In this document: positions 43,067-51,625 of the stretch, piece after piece | Layout: each line of letters opens with the position of its first letter | How positions within the stretch are numbered: the first letter of the stretch is position 1 | NCBI RefSeq assembly: GCF_014646275.1 | Contig: NZ_BMND01000016.1 | Span: forward strand, 1-64,000 | DNA length: 64,000 nt | Origin: Streptomyces kronopolitis | Lineage (GTDB): Bacteria; Actinomycetota; Actinomycetes; Streptomycetales; Streptomycetaceae | Direction of reading: 5' to 3' | Translations under genes and position numbers: made by a program | The notes under the pieces: generated by a model | What the model was told of the DNA's origin: nothing | The model's input: only the letters and a program-made list of their open reading frames with translations | The model's database searches: none

Positions 43067-46000
43067 GTGAACGGACAGCCAGGCGCCCCCCGCGGGCCCC
43101 GCCGCAGAACAGTCGTCGCCGCCACCGCGCTCGCCCCGGTCACCGGCGCCCTGCCCGCCGCCGCGCACCCCGCCGCGGCCGCCCCCCGGGGCGCCGGGCA
43201 GGCCCTGCTGCGCTCCGGCGCGCTGGAGGTCCGCGTCGCCACCGACTTCCCGCGCATCGTCTCCTACACCGACCGCGCCACCGGCGCCGTCCTGCACGGC
43301 CGGGACACCCCGCTCACCGAGATCCTGATCGACGGCACCGCCCACACCCCCCGCGTCACCCACCGCGCCCGCGCCGGCCGCGCCACCTACACCCTCCGCC
43401 TCGACGGCGGCACCGCGCTCACCGTCGAGATCGCCGTCCGCGGCCGGCAGGTCACCTGGCGGGTCACCCGCCTCACCGACACCCCCGCCCTGCGCGTCGG
43501 CACCCTGGAGATCCCCGGCCTCGCCCTGCTCGCCGTCCGCAGCGACCAGCCCGGCGCGACCCTGCTCGCCGCCCGCGTCGCCCTCGACAAGAACGCCGAC
43601 GGCGACACCCTGATCGAGGTCACCGCCGACACCCCCGCCGAGGCCGCGCCCACCGGCTGCGCCTACGCCGTCGTCGCCACCGACGCGCTGGCCGCCGCCG
43701 TCGAGACCAACACCGTCACCGACAAGCCGGCCGGCGCCACCGCCTGGGAGAACGGCCGGCTGTGGCACCAGACCCTGCGCGGCGACGGCCTCGTCACGGC
43801 GCAGCTGGTCCCCGGCCAGTGGACCCACCGCGCCGCCGGGCAGCCCGCCGACGCCACCGAACCCCTGCCGTACGCCACCGTCATCGTCACCGGCGACCGC
43901 AACGGCGACGGCCGCGTCGACTGGCAGGACGCCGCCATCGCGCTGCGCGACATCATGGTCATGCCGCCGGGCGCCGACGCACAGCACCTGAGGGTCGTCC
44001 CGCACATCCCCTTCAACTTCGCCAGCCAGGCCACCAACCCGTTCCTCGCCACCCTCGACAACGTCAAGCGGATCTCCCTGGCCACCGACGGGCTGCGGCA
44101 GTTCACCCTCCTCAAGGGCTACCAGTCCGAGGGGCACGACTCCGCCCACCCCGACTACGGCGGCAACTACAACGAGCGGGCCGGCGGCCTGACCGACCTC
44201 AACACCCTGCTGCGCGCCGGAGCGGCCTGGCACAGCGACTTCGCGGTGCACGTCAACGCCACCGAGTCCTACCCCGTCGCGCACGCCTTCTCCGAGCAAC
44301 TCGTCGACACCGGCGACAAGCAGTGGGACTGGCTCGACCAGTCCTACCGCATCGACGCCCGCCGCGATCTGGTCTCCGGCGACATCGCCGCCCGCTTCGC
44401 CCGGCTGCGCGCCGAGACCGACCCGGCCCTCACCACCCTCTACCTCGACGTGTTCCGCGAGTCCGGCTGGAACTCCGACCGCCTCCAGCGGCACCTGCAC
44501 GACCAGGGCTGGCAGATCGCCACCGAATGGGGCCACGGCCTGGAACGCTCCGCCCTGTGGTCGCACTGGGCCAACGAGACCGACTACGGCCCCGACACCT
44601 CCCGCGGCATCAACTCCCGGCTGATCCGCTTCCTGCGCAACCACCACAAGGACGTCTTCGCGAACAAGTGGCCCACGCTGCTGGGCAGCGGCCGGATGGG
44701 CAACTTCGAGGGCTGGACCGGCAAGATCGACTGGACCGCGTTCCACACGATCATCTGGACCGACGCACTGCCCGCCAAATACCTCCAGGCGTACCCGATC
44801 AAGACCTGGGGCCCGCACGAGATCACCTTCGAGGGGCCCACCAGGACCTCCGTCAGCGACACCCGGCCCGCGGCCGGGGACTCCGCGCCGCGCACCGGCA
44901 CCCGCACCATCGTCACCGACGGCCGCCTGGTCTACGACGACGGCACCTACCTGCTGCCCTGGGAACCCCGCGACGCCACCGACCCCGCCAAGCTCTACCA
45001 CTACAACCCCCGCGGCGGCACCACCCGCTGGACGCTGCCCCGCGGCTGGTCCGGCGCCCGCCACGTCTACCTCTACCGGCTCACCGACCAGGGCCGCGCC
45101 CAGGAGACCCGGATCCCGGTCCGCGACACCGCCGTCACCCTCACCGCCCGGCCCGGCGTGGCCTACGTCGTCCACCGCCACCGGGCCCCGGACCGGGCCG
45201 ACCCCCGCTGGGGCGAGGGCACCCCGCTCACCGACCCCGGCTTCCACGCCGGAAACCTCGCCGCCTGGCGCACCACCGGCCCCGCCGCGGTCCGGCGCAG
45301 CGCCCTCGGCGACTACGAACTGGTCATCGGCGCGGGCGCCGCCGCCACCGTCGCCCAGCGCCTGCGCCGCCTCGCCCCCGGCCACTACGCCGCCTCCGTG
45401 CAGATCGAGGTCGGCGCCACGGCGGGGGAGCGGCGCCGGGCCGCCCTGGAGATCCGCACCGCCGACGGCGTCACCGCCACCAACTGGACGGAGACCTCCA
45501 CCGCCGGCAACTACGTGGCGGCCGACCGCAAGGCCGGCACCCGCTTCCAGCGCCTGTTCACCCCCTTCACCGTCCCCGACGGCGGCGGCCCGGTCACCCT
45601 CGCCCTCACCGCGGCCGCCGGCCGGGCCCGGGTCCGGTTCGACAACGTCCGCGTCGTCCCCGCCGTACAAACCACCCGCGAGGGCACCCTGGTCCACGAG
45701 GACTTCGCACACGTCCCCCAGGGCTGGGGCGTCTTCGTCAAGGGCGACGCGGGCGGCAGCACGGACCCCCGCACCCATCTCGCCCAGCGGCACGCCCGCT
45801 TCACCCAGCGCGGCTGGAACGGCAAGGCCATCGACGACGTCATCGAGGGCGGCCAGTCCCTCAAGTCCCGCGGCGAGAACACCGGGCTGGTCTACCGCAC
45901 CGTCCCGCACACCGTCCGCTTCACCCCCGGCCGCCGCTACCGGGTCACCTTCCGCTACGAGAACGAGAAGGCCGGCCAGTACGCCTGGGTCACCGCCGCC

Positions 46001-46180
46001 GACGACCCCGCGCCCCGCGAACTGACCCGCGCCCCGCTCCCCGTCGCGACCCAACCCGCCACCCACAGCTACGAGTTCACCGCGCCCGACCGCGGCGAGG
46101 CATGGGTGGGACTGCGCAAGGTGGGCGACGACGGGACGGCGGAGTTCGTCCTGGACATGTTCGAGGTGCGCGAGGCGTAG
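43067..46180 (+). CDS. Secreted GH101 endo-alpha-N-acetylgalactosaminidase
   Basis: A 1037-residue exported glycosidase of the family that removes the Gal-beta-1,3-GalNAc disaccharide from O-glycosylated (mucin-type) proteins. A twin-arginine-like signal (PRRRTVVAATALA) is followed by an Ala/Pro-rich cleavage region. A calcium-type loop DRNGDGRVDWQDA lies near residue 280. Candidate catalytic residues are D461 in LYLDVFRESGW and E487 in ATEWGHGLE. The C-terminal third contains two beta-sandwich, carbohydrate-binding-like domains. AGGAGG lies 9 nt before GTG 43067. A two-component pair precedes it and an AraC regulator follows. Confidence 0.85.
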   Translation: MNGQPGAPRGPRRRTVVAATALAPVTGALPAAAHPAAAAPRGAGQALLRSGALEVRVATDFPRIVSYTDRATGAVLHGRDTPLTEILIDGTAHTPRVTHRARAGRATYTLRLDGGTALTVEIAVRGRQVTWRVTRLTDTPALRVGTLEIPGLALLAVRSDQPGATLLAARVALDKNADGDTLIEVTADTPAEAAPTGCAYAVVATDALAAAVETNTVTDKPAGATAWENGRLWHQTLRGDGLVTAQLVPGQWTHRAAGQPADATEPLPYATVIVTGDRNGDGRVDWQDAAIALRDIMVMPPGADAQHLRVVPHIPFNFASQATNPFLATLDNVKRISLATDGLRQFTLLKGYQSEGHDSAHPDYGGNYNERAGGLTDLNTLLRAGAAWHSDFAVHVNATESYPVAHAFSEQLVDTGDKQWDWLDQSYRIDARRDLVSGDIAARFARLRAETDPALTTLYLDVFRESGWNSDRLQRHLHDQGWQIATEWGHGLERSALWSHWANETDYGPDTSRGINSRLIRFLRNHHKDVFANKWPTLLGSGRMGNFEGWTGKIDWTAFHTIIWTDALPAKYLQAYPIKTWGPHEITFEGPTRTSVSDTRPAAGDSAPRTGTRTIVTDGRLVYDDGTYLLPWEPRDATDPAKLYHYNPRGGTTRWTLPRGWSGARHVYLYRLTDQGRAQETRIPVRDTAVTLTARPGVAYVVHRHRAPDRADPRWGEGTPLTDPGFHAGNLAAWRTTGPAAVRRSALGDYELVIGAGAAATVAQRLRRLAPGHYAASVQIEVGATAGERRRAALEIRTADGVTATNWTETSTAGNYVAADRKAGTRFQRLFTPFTVPDGGGPVTLALTAAAGRARVRFDNVRVVPAVQTTREGTLVHEDFAHVPQGWGVFVKGDAGGSTDPRTHLAQRHARFTQRGWNGKAIDDVIEGGQSLKSRGENTGLVYRTVPHTVRFTPGRRYRVTFRYENEKAGQYAWVTAADDPAPRELTRAPLPVATQPATHSYEFTAPDRGEAWVGLRKVGDDGTAEFVLDMFEVREA

Positions 46181-46248
46181 GCGTGCCGCGCGGAGCACGG
46201 CGGGCGCCCGCGGCGCCGTCAGCCCCCGTCCGCGCAGGGAGACAGGCC

Positions 46249-46280
46249 GGGCGCCCCCGCCCACTAGGGCCGGGGCGCCC
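46249..46280 (+). terminator. Terminator of the GH101 gene
   Basis: GGGCGCCCC pairs with GGGGCGCCC (9 bp, 14-nt loop), 69 bp after the stop. Confidence 0.65.
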
Positions 46281-46444
46281 TCCCACGCCCGCACCCCCCC
46301 CGCCACTTCGCCGAGCAGCACCTCCCCGCCGTCCACCGCGGCCCGGCGCTCCCCGTCGACCCAGACCAGCACCCGGTCCCGCAGTCCCCTCACCGACCCC
46401 CCGCCCCCGGCCTCCGGTCACCCCCGCCCTCTGGCGGTGTGACG

Positions 46445-46472
46445 GTCCATGGACAAAGATCGCGGTTGGACG
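46445..46472. promoter_or_regulatory. TGGACA/TGGACG repeats upstream of the AraC-type gene
   Basis: CCATGGACAAAG (46447-46458) is the exact reverse complement of the 12-mer upstream of GH101. A second TGGAC copy (46467-46471) lies 17 bp further. GTCCATGGAC within it is palindromic. It is a candidate binding site for the regulator encoded 45 bp downstream. Confidence 0.5.
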
Positions 46473-46516
46473 GTTCGACGCGGCACCCACAGGCCGCCGG
46501 CGACGGGAGGCCGGAC

Positions 46517-47395
46517 GTGTTCCACACCTGGATGCGGTACTTCACACCGGACCCGCTCCACCACCGGCTCGGCCTGGTGTGCCTGGGCGTCGGCCTCCAG
46601 CACGGCACCCTGCCCCCGGTCGGCCCCCGCACCCTCGACCACCACGTCGCCGTCGTCATCAGCGCCGGCCAAGGCTGGTGCACCACCCCCGACGGCCACC
46701 GCCACCCGGTCACCGCCCCCGCCCTGCTCTGGCTCACCCCCGGCGTCGCCCACCACTACGGAGCCGACCCCGTCACCGGCTGGGACGAGAGCTTCGTCGA
46801 CTTCACCGGCCCCGCCACCGAGACCTACACCGAACTCGGCTACATCGAACCCGACCGCCCCCTCGTCCCCCTCACCGACCCCGGCCCGCCGCGCGCCGCC
46901 GTCGGTCGCATCGCCCGCGCCGCACGCCGCGGCAACCCCCTCCTGGAGGTCGAGACCTCCGCCGCCGTCCACGAACTCCTCGTCGTCCTGCGCCGTGCCC
47001 GGGCCGACACCGACGCCCGCGGCGAACCCGTCCTCCAGGCACTGGCCCGCGACGCGTTCCTCCCGCTCTCCGTCGCCGAACACGCCGCCCGCCACGGCAT
47101 GACCCCCGCCGAACTCCGCACCGCCGTCCGCCGCGGCGCCGGCTGCAGCCCCAAGGACTACCTCCTGGGCATCCGCCTGGGCCGCGCCAAGGAACTCCTG
47201 GCGGGAACCGAACTCCCGGTGGCCGCCGTGGCCCGCCGCGTCGGCTACGACGACCCCGCCTACTTCAGCCGCCTCTTCGCCCGCCGCGTCGGCACCGCCC
47301 CCGTCCGCTTCCGCGACCGCCAGGCCCACAGCGTCCCCGGCGGCTGGTCCACCCGGATCCCCGACCCCGACGATCCACCGCTGGTCAGCGGCTGA
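46517..47395 (+). CDS. AraC-family transcriptional regulator
   Basis: A 292-residue regulator. The N-terminal cupin-like sensing domain (HHVAVVISAGQGWCTTPDG, ALLWLTPGVAHHYG, GWDESFVDFTG) is typical of sugar-responsive members. The C-terminal double helix-turn-helix ends with GCSPKDYLLGIRLGRAKELLAGTELPVAAVARRVGYDDPAYFSRLFARRVGTAP. GTG 46517 was chosen over an upstream start at 46439 because GGGAGG is 6 nt before it. Adjacent GH101 and a shared upstream 12-mer suggest it controls that gene. Confidence 0.92.
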   Translation: MFHTWMRYFTPDPLHHRLGLVCLGVGLQHGTLPPVGPRTLDHHVAVVISAGQGWCTTPDGHRHPVTAPALLWLTPGVAHHYGADPVTGWDESFVDFTGPATETYTELGYIEPDRPLVPLTDPGPPRAAVGRIARAARRGNPLLEVETSAAVHELLVVLRRARADTDARGEPVLQALARDAFLPLSVAEHAARHGMTPAELRTAVRRGAGCSPKDYLLGIRLGRAKELLAGTELPVAAVARRVGYDDPAYFSRLFARRVGTAPVRFRDRQAHSVPGGWSTRIPDPDDPPLVSG

Positions 47396-47449
47396 CCGGC
47401 CCGCCACCCGGCCCCGCCAAACCGCGTGCAGCCCGCACCGACCGTACGG

Positions 47450-47455
47450 CAGCAT
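47450..47455 (+). promoter_or_regulatory. -10 hexamer for pepN
   Basis: CAGCAT ends 6 nt before ATG 47462 with no ribosome site, a leaderless pattern. Confidence 0.4.
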
Positions 47456-47461
47456 GACCCC

Positions 47462-50011
47462 ATGCCCGCACTCCAGCGCGACGAGGCGCAGACCCGAGCC
47501 CGACTCATCGACGTCCACCGCTACGACATCGCACTCGACCTCACCCGAGGCGCGGACCGGTTCGGGTCCCGTACGGTCATCCACTTCACCGCACACACCG
47601 CCGGCGACACCTTCGTCGAGATCAAGCCCGACGCACTGCACACCGCCACCCTCGACGGCCACCCCCTGGACCCCGCCGCCCTGGACGACAACCGCCTCCC
47701 GCTCACCGGCCTGGCCCCCGGCGCCCACGAACTGCGCCTGGACGCCACCATGCGCTACTCCCGCACCGGCGAGGGCATGCACCGCTTCACCGACCCCGCC
47801 GACGGCGAGAGCTACGCCTACACCCAGCTCTTCCTCGACGACGTCCAACGCGTCTTCGGCGCCTTCGACCAGCCCGACCTCAAGGCCGTCTTCGCGCTCA
47901 CCGTCACCGCCCCCACCGACTGGACCGTCCTCGGCAACGGCCTCGCCACCCAGGGCGACCCCGGCCACTGGACCCTCGCCCCCACCCCCCTTATCAGCAC
48001 CTACCTCGTCGCCGTCGCCGCCGGCCCCTGGCACTCCCTGCGCACCGAACACGCCGGACTGCCCTTCGGCCTCCACTGCCGCCGCTCCCTCGCCCCCCAC
48101 CTCGACGCCGACGCCGAGGAACTCTTCGACCTCACCCGCCGCTGCTTCGACCGCTACCACGAGATCTTCGACGAGCCCTACCCCTTCGACTCCTACGACC
48201 AGGCGTTCGTCCCCGAGTTCAACGCCGGCGCCATGGAGAACCCCGGACTCGTCACCTTCCGCGACGAGTTCGTCTACCGCTCGGCCGTCACCGACACCGA
48301 ACGCCAGACCCGCGGCACGGTCATCTCCCACGAAATGGCCCACATGTGGTTCGGCGACCTCGTCACCCTCCAGTGGTGGGACGACATCTGGCTCAACGAG
48401 TCCTTCGCCGAATACATGGGCTACCAGGTCCTGTCGGAAGCCACCCGCTTCACCGACACCTGGACCGACTTCGCCGTCGCCCGCAAGGGCTGGGGCTACG
48501 ACGCCGACCAGCGCCCCTCCACCCACCCCGTCGCCCCCGCCCCCGAAGACGTCCCCGACACCGCCTCCGCCCTCCTCAACTTCGACGGCATCTCCTACGC
48601 CAAGGGCGCCTCCGCCCTGCGCCAACTCGTCGCCTGGATGGGCGAGAAGGACTTCCTCGCCGGCATCAACGACCACTTCGCCCGCCACCGCTTCGGCAAC
48701 GCCACCCTCGCCGACTTCATCGACTCCCTCGGCCGCGCCACCGACCGCGACGTCCACGCCTGGGCCCGCCACTGGCTGCGCACCACCGGAGTCGACACTC
48801 TCACCCCCGAACCCGGCACCACCGCCGACTCCTGGCACCTCGACGTCCACCACAGCGGCAGCCGCCCGCACCGCATCGCCGTCGGCGCCTGGGACCAGGA
48901 CCTCACCGACCCCGGCCACCTCGTCCTGCGCGACCGCTTCGCACTCGACATCCCCGCCGCAGAAGGCCGCACCCGCCGCGCCTTCCCCAAACCCGCCCCC
49001 GACCTGCTCGTCCTCAACGACGGCGACCTCACCTACGCCAAGGTCCGCTTCGATGCCGACTCCTGGCAGACCGTCGCCCGCTCCCTGTCCGGCCTGCCCG
49101 ACCCCCTCACCCGCGCCGTCGTCTGGAACGCCGCCCGCGACATGGTCCGCGACGGCGCCCTCGCCCCCACCGCCTACCTCGACGCCGCCCGCACCCACCT
49201 CCCGCACGAGACCGACCTCGCCATCCTCCAGGGCGTCCTCGCCTTCGCCCGCACCCAGATCGCCGACCACTACCTCCCCACCACCCACCGCCACACCGCC
49301 CTGACCACCCTCACCGCCCTCAGCCGCGACATCCTCCGCCGCACCGAAGGCCCCGCACACGGCGCCGAAGCAGGCCTGCGCCTCACCGCCGTCCGCGCCT
49401 TCATCGACAGCGCCACCACCCCCGAAGGCATCCAGGACTGGCTCGACGACGGCAGCGTCCCCGGCGGCCCCCACCTCGACCCCGAACTGCGCTGGCGCAT
49501 CCTCGCCCGGCTCGCCACCCTCGGCGCCGCCCCCACCGACACCCTCCGCACCACCATCGACGCCGAACTCACCCGCGACCCCGGCGCCACCGGCCGCGAA
49601 GGCGCCGCCCGCTGCCGCGCCGCCCTCCCCGACCCCGCCGCCAAACAAGCCGCCTGGGACGCCCTGTTCACCACCGACGAGACCGGCGGGAAACCGGCCC
49701 TGTCCAACTACCTCTTCCTCGCCACCGCCGCCGGCTTCTGGGCCCCCGAACAACACGAACTGCTCCGCCCCTACGTGGCCCGCTACTTCGCCGAAGTCCC
49801 CGCCCTCGCCGCCGCCCGCGGCCCCGCCCTCGCCGCCGCCGCCGGCCGCCAGGCCTTCCCCACCACCTTCGTCGAGGACGAGACCCTGCGCCTGGGCGAA
49901 GCCTGCCTCGCCGACGGCGACCCCACCTCCGCCCTGCGCCGCAAACTCGTCGACCAACTCGACGACCTGCGGCGGGCCCTGCGGATACGCGCCGCCGCCG
50001 ACGACCGGTAA
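47462..50011 (+). CDS. pepN: Aminopeptidase N (M1 family)
   Basis: An 849-residue cytoplasmic zinc aminopeptidase. The exopeptidase motif G256-A-M-E-N260 and the zinc site H290-E-M-A-H294 with E313 in NESFAEY are all intact. The N-terminal beta-saddle and C-terminal helical (ERAP1-like) domains make up the rest, at the usual length for actinobacterial PepN. It releases N-terminal residues from peptides in protein turnover. A hairpin follows the stop. Confidence 0.97.
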   Translation: MPALQRDEAQTRARLIDVHRYDIALDLTRGADRFGSRTVIHFTAHTAGDTFVEIKPDALHTATLDGHPLDPAALDDNRLPLTGLAPGAHELRLDATMRYSRTGEGMHRFTDPADGESYAYTQLFLDDVQRVFGAFDQPDLKAVFALTVTAPTDWTVLGNGLATQGDPGHWTLAPTPLISTYLVAVAAGPWHSLRTEHAGLPFGLHCRRSLAPHLDADAEELFDLTRRCFDRYHEIFDEPYPFDSYDQAFVPEFNAGAMENPGLVTFRDEFVYRSAVTDTERQTRGTVISHEMAHMWFGDLVTLQWWDDIWLNESFAEYMGYQVLSEATRFTDTWTDFAVARKGWGYDADQRPSTHPVAPAPEDVPDTASALLNFDGISYAKGASALRQLVAWMGEKDFLAGINDHFARHRFGNATLADFIDSLGRATDRDVHAWARHWLRTTGVDTLTPEPGTTADSWHLDVHHSGSRPHRIAVGAWDQDLTDPGHLVLRDRFALDIPAAEGRTRRAFPKPAPDLLVLNDGDLTYAKVRFDADSWQTVARSLSGLPDPLTRAVVWNAARDMVRDGALAPTAYLDAARTHLPHETDLAILQGVLAFARTQIADHYLPTTHRHTALTTLTALSRDILRRTEGPAHGAEAGLRLTAVRAFIDSATTPEGIQDWLDDGSVPGGPHLDPELRWRILARLATLGAAPTDTLRTTIDAELTRDPGATGREGAARCRAALPDPAAKQAAWDALFTTDETGGKPALSNYLFLATAAGFWAPEQHELLRPYVARYFAEVPALAAARGPALAAAAGRQAFPTTFVEDETLRLGEACLADGDPTSALRRKLVDQLDDLRRALRIRAAADDR

Positions 50012-50029
50012 CCGCCGCACGGCACCCCC

Positions 50030-50061
50030 GGGTGCCGCCGGACCGGCAGCCGGCGGCACCC
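50030..50061 (+). terminator. Terminator of pepN
   Basis: GGGTGCCGCCGG pairs with CCGGCGGCACCC (12 bp, 8-nt loop), 18 bp after the stop. Confidence 0.8.
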
Positions 50062-50084
50062 GCACCCCCCGCGGTAAACATCCG

Positions 50085-50102
50085 TACCACTTACGGGTGG
50101 TA
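50085..50102. promoter_or_regulatory. Inverted repeat upstream of the decarboxylase gene
   Basis: TACCAC-N6-GTGGTA is a perfect 6-bp inverted repeat spaced about one and a half turns centre to centre, 108 bp before the decarboxylase ATG. It is not an IdeR/DmdR iron box. It is an operator candidate for the siderophore-type pair. Confidence 0.4.
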
Positions 50103-50209
50103 TGACCGCAACCAGTGGATACGTGCTCCACCGGGAAAGTAATTTAGGGCCGCCTTCGGGGCTCGTCCCCATGCGACCGCCCCAACTCTCCTGACAGAAG
50201 AGCACATCG

Positions 50210-51625
50210 ATGTCTGTGCCCCCTGCCGGCACCGCCCTCGCAGGCGGCACCCACGGCCCCCGCGCACTGCGCCCCCTCCTCGACACCGTCCTCGACGCCC
50301 TCACCACCGGCGCCGAGGACCGCGCCGGCCCCCTCCCGCCCGGCGGCCCCGACGCCGTCACCCGCGCCGTACGCGACGCCTGCCACCCGATCCTCCCCGC
50401 GCACGGCACCGGCCCGCACGCCGCCCTGCGCACCCTCGTCCACACCCTGGCCGCCGGCGCCGCCGACCCCGCCGACCCCCACTGCGCCGCCCACCTCCAC
50501 TGCCCGCCCCTCGCCCTCGCCACCGCCGCCGACCTCGCCGCCGCCGCCCTCAACCCCTCCATGGACTCCTGGGACCAGGCCCCCGCCGCCTCCGCCCTCG
50601 AAGCCCTCACCAGCCGCGCCCTCGCCGCACTCGTCTACCCCCGCGCCGACGCCCCCGACGCCCTGGTCACCACCGGCGGCACCGAATCCAACCAACTCGC
50701 CCTGCTCCTCGCCCGCGAGGCCGCCACCACCGACCACCCCACCGCCGGCCCCCTCCAGATCGTCTGCGGCGCCAACGCCCACCACAGCATCCACCGCTCC
50801 GCCTGGCTCCTCGGCCTCCCCGAACCCCTCACCCTCCCCACCCCCGACGGCACCCTCACCCCCGACACCGTCCACACCTGCCTGGCCAACCTCGCCGGAC
50901 ACACCGGCCCCCTCCTCCTCACCGCCACCGCAGGCACCACCGACACCGGCGCCATCGACCCCCTCCCCGCCCTCGCCGACCTCGCCGCACACCACCGCGC
51001 CCGCTTCCACATCGACGCCGCCTACGGCGGAGCCCTCCTCTTCAGCGACACCCACGCCGCAGCCCTCGACGGCCTCGACCGCGCCCACACCGTCAGCCTC
51101 GACCTCCACAAACTCGGCTGGCAACCGGTCGCCGCCGGCCTCCTCGCCGTCCCCGGCCCCCACACCCTGACCCCCCTCACCCACCAGGCCGACTACCTCA
51201 ACGCCGACGACGACACCGAAGCCGGCCTCCCCGACCTCCTCAGCCGCTCCCTGCGCACCACCCGCCGCCCCGACATCCTCAAAATCGCCGTCACCCTCAA
51301 AGCCCTCGGCCGCCACGGCCTCGGCGACCTCGTCGACCGCACCCTCACCGCCGCCCACACCCTCGCCGACCTCATCGAGGCCCACCCCCACTACGAACTC
51401 CACTCCCGCCCCACCCTCAGCACCGTCCTCTTCCGCCCCACCGGCACCACCGACACCGCCCTCGCCACCATCCGGCGCACCCTGCTCATCGACGGCCGCG
51501 CCGTCCTCGGCCGCGCCACCACCCCCACCGGACTCTGGCTCAAAGCCACCCTCCTCAACCCCCACACCCAACCCGGAGACCTCACCACCCTGCTCACCCT
51601 CGTGGAAGGCCAGACCCCCCGATGA
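50210..51625 (+). CDS. PLP-dependent group II amino-acid decarboxylase (DesA-like)
   Basis: A 471-residue fold-type I decarboxylase. Seen: YPRADAPDALVTTGGTESNQLAL, CGANAHHSIHRSAWLLG, TATAGTTDTGAIDP, FHIDAAYGGALLF and the PLP lysine K301 in SLDLHKLGWQP. It resembles lysine/ornithine/diaminobutyrate decarboxylases of siderophore clusters such as DesA; the exact amino acid is not readable. Its stop overlaps the start of an N-hydroxylase gene, so it should supply a diamine to that enzyme. No assembly or ligase gene is nearby. Confidence 0.85.
   Translation: MSVPPAGTALAGGTHGPRALRPLLDTVLDALTTGAEDRAGPLPPGGPDAVTRAVRDACHPILPAHGTGPHAALRTLVHTLAAGAADPADPHCAAHLHCPPLALATAADLAAAALNPSMDSWDQAPAASALEALTSRALAALVYPRADAPDALVTTGGTESNQLALLLAREAATTDHPTAGPLQIVCGANAHHSIHRSAWLLGLPEPLTLPTPDGTLTPDTVHTCLANLAGHTGPLLLTATAGTTDTGAIDPLPALADLAAHHRARFHIDAAYGGALLFSDTHAAALDGLDRAHTVSLDLHKLGWQPVAAGLLAVPGPHTLTPLTHQADYLNADDDTEAGLPDLLSRSLRTTRRPDILKIAVTLKALGRHGLGDLVDRTLTAAHTLADLIEAHPHYELHSRPTLSTVLFRPTGTTDTALATIRRTLLIDGRAVLGRATTPTGLWLKATLLNPHTQPGDLTTLLTLVEGQTPR

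Larger units (their letters stand above)
46181..46516. other. Intergenic region between the GH101 and AraC-type genes
   Basis: This 336-bp stretch holds the GH101 terminator hairpin (46249-46280), then a stretch with no supported gene, and at its end the CCATGGACAAAG/TTGGACGG motif cluster. A GGGAGG ribosome site for the regulator ends 6 nt before GTG 46517. Confidence 0.6.

Noticed and set aside
40727..46393. A very long open frame on the minus strand opposite the two-component and GH101 genes
   Set aside because: It is antisense to three well-supported genes, has Gly/Val/Asp-rich repetitive content without motifs, and arises from GC-rich codon structure.
50134..50160. Possible iron box (TTAGG half-site) upstream of the orphan decarboxylase
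   Set aside because: Only one half (TTTAGGGC) fits; the other half of the IdeR/DmdR consensus is missing.
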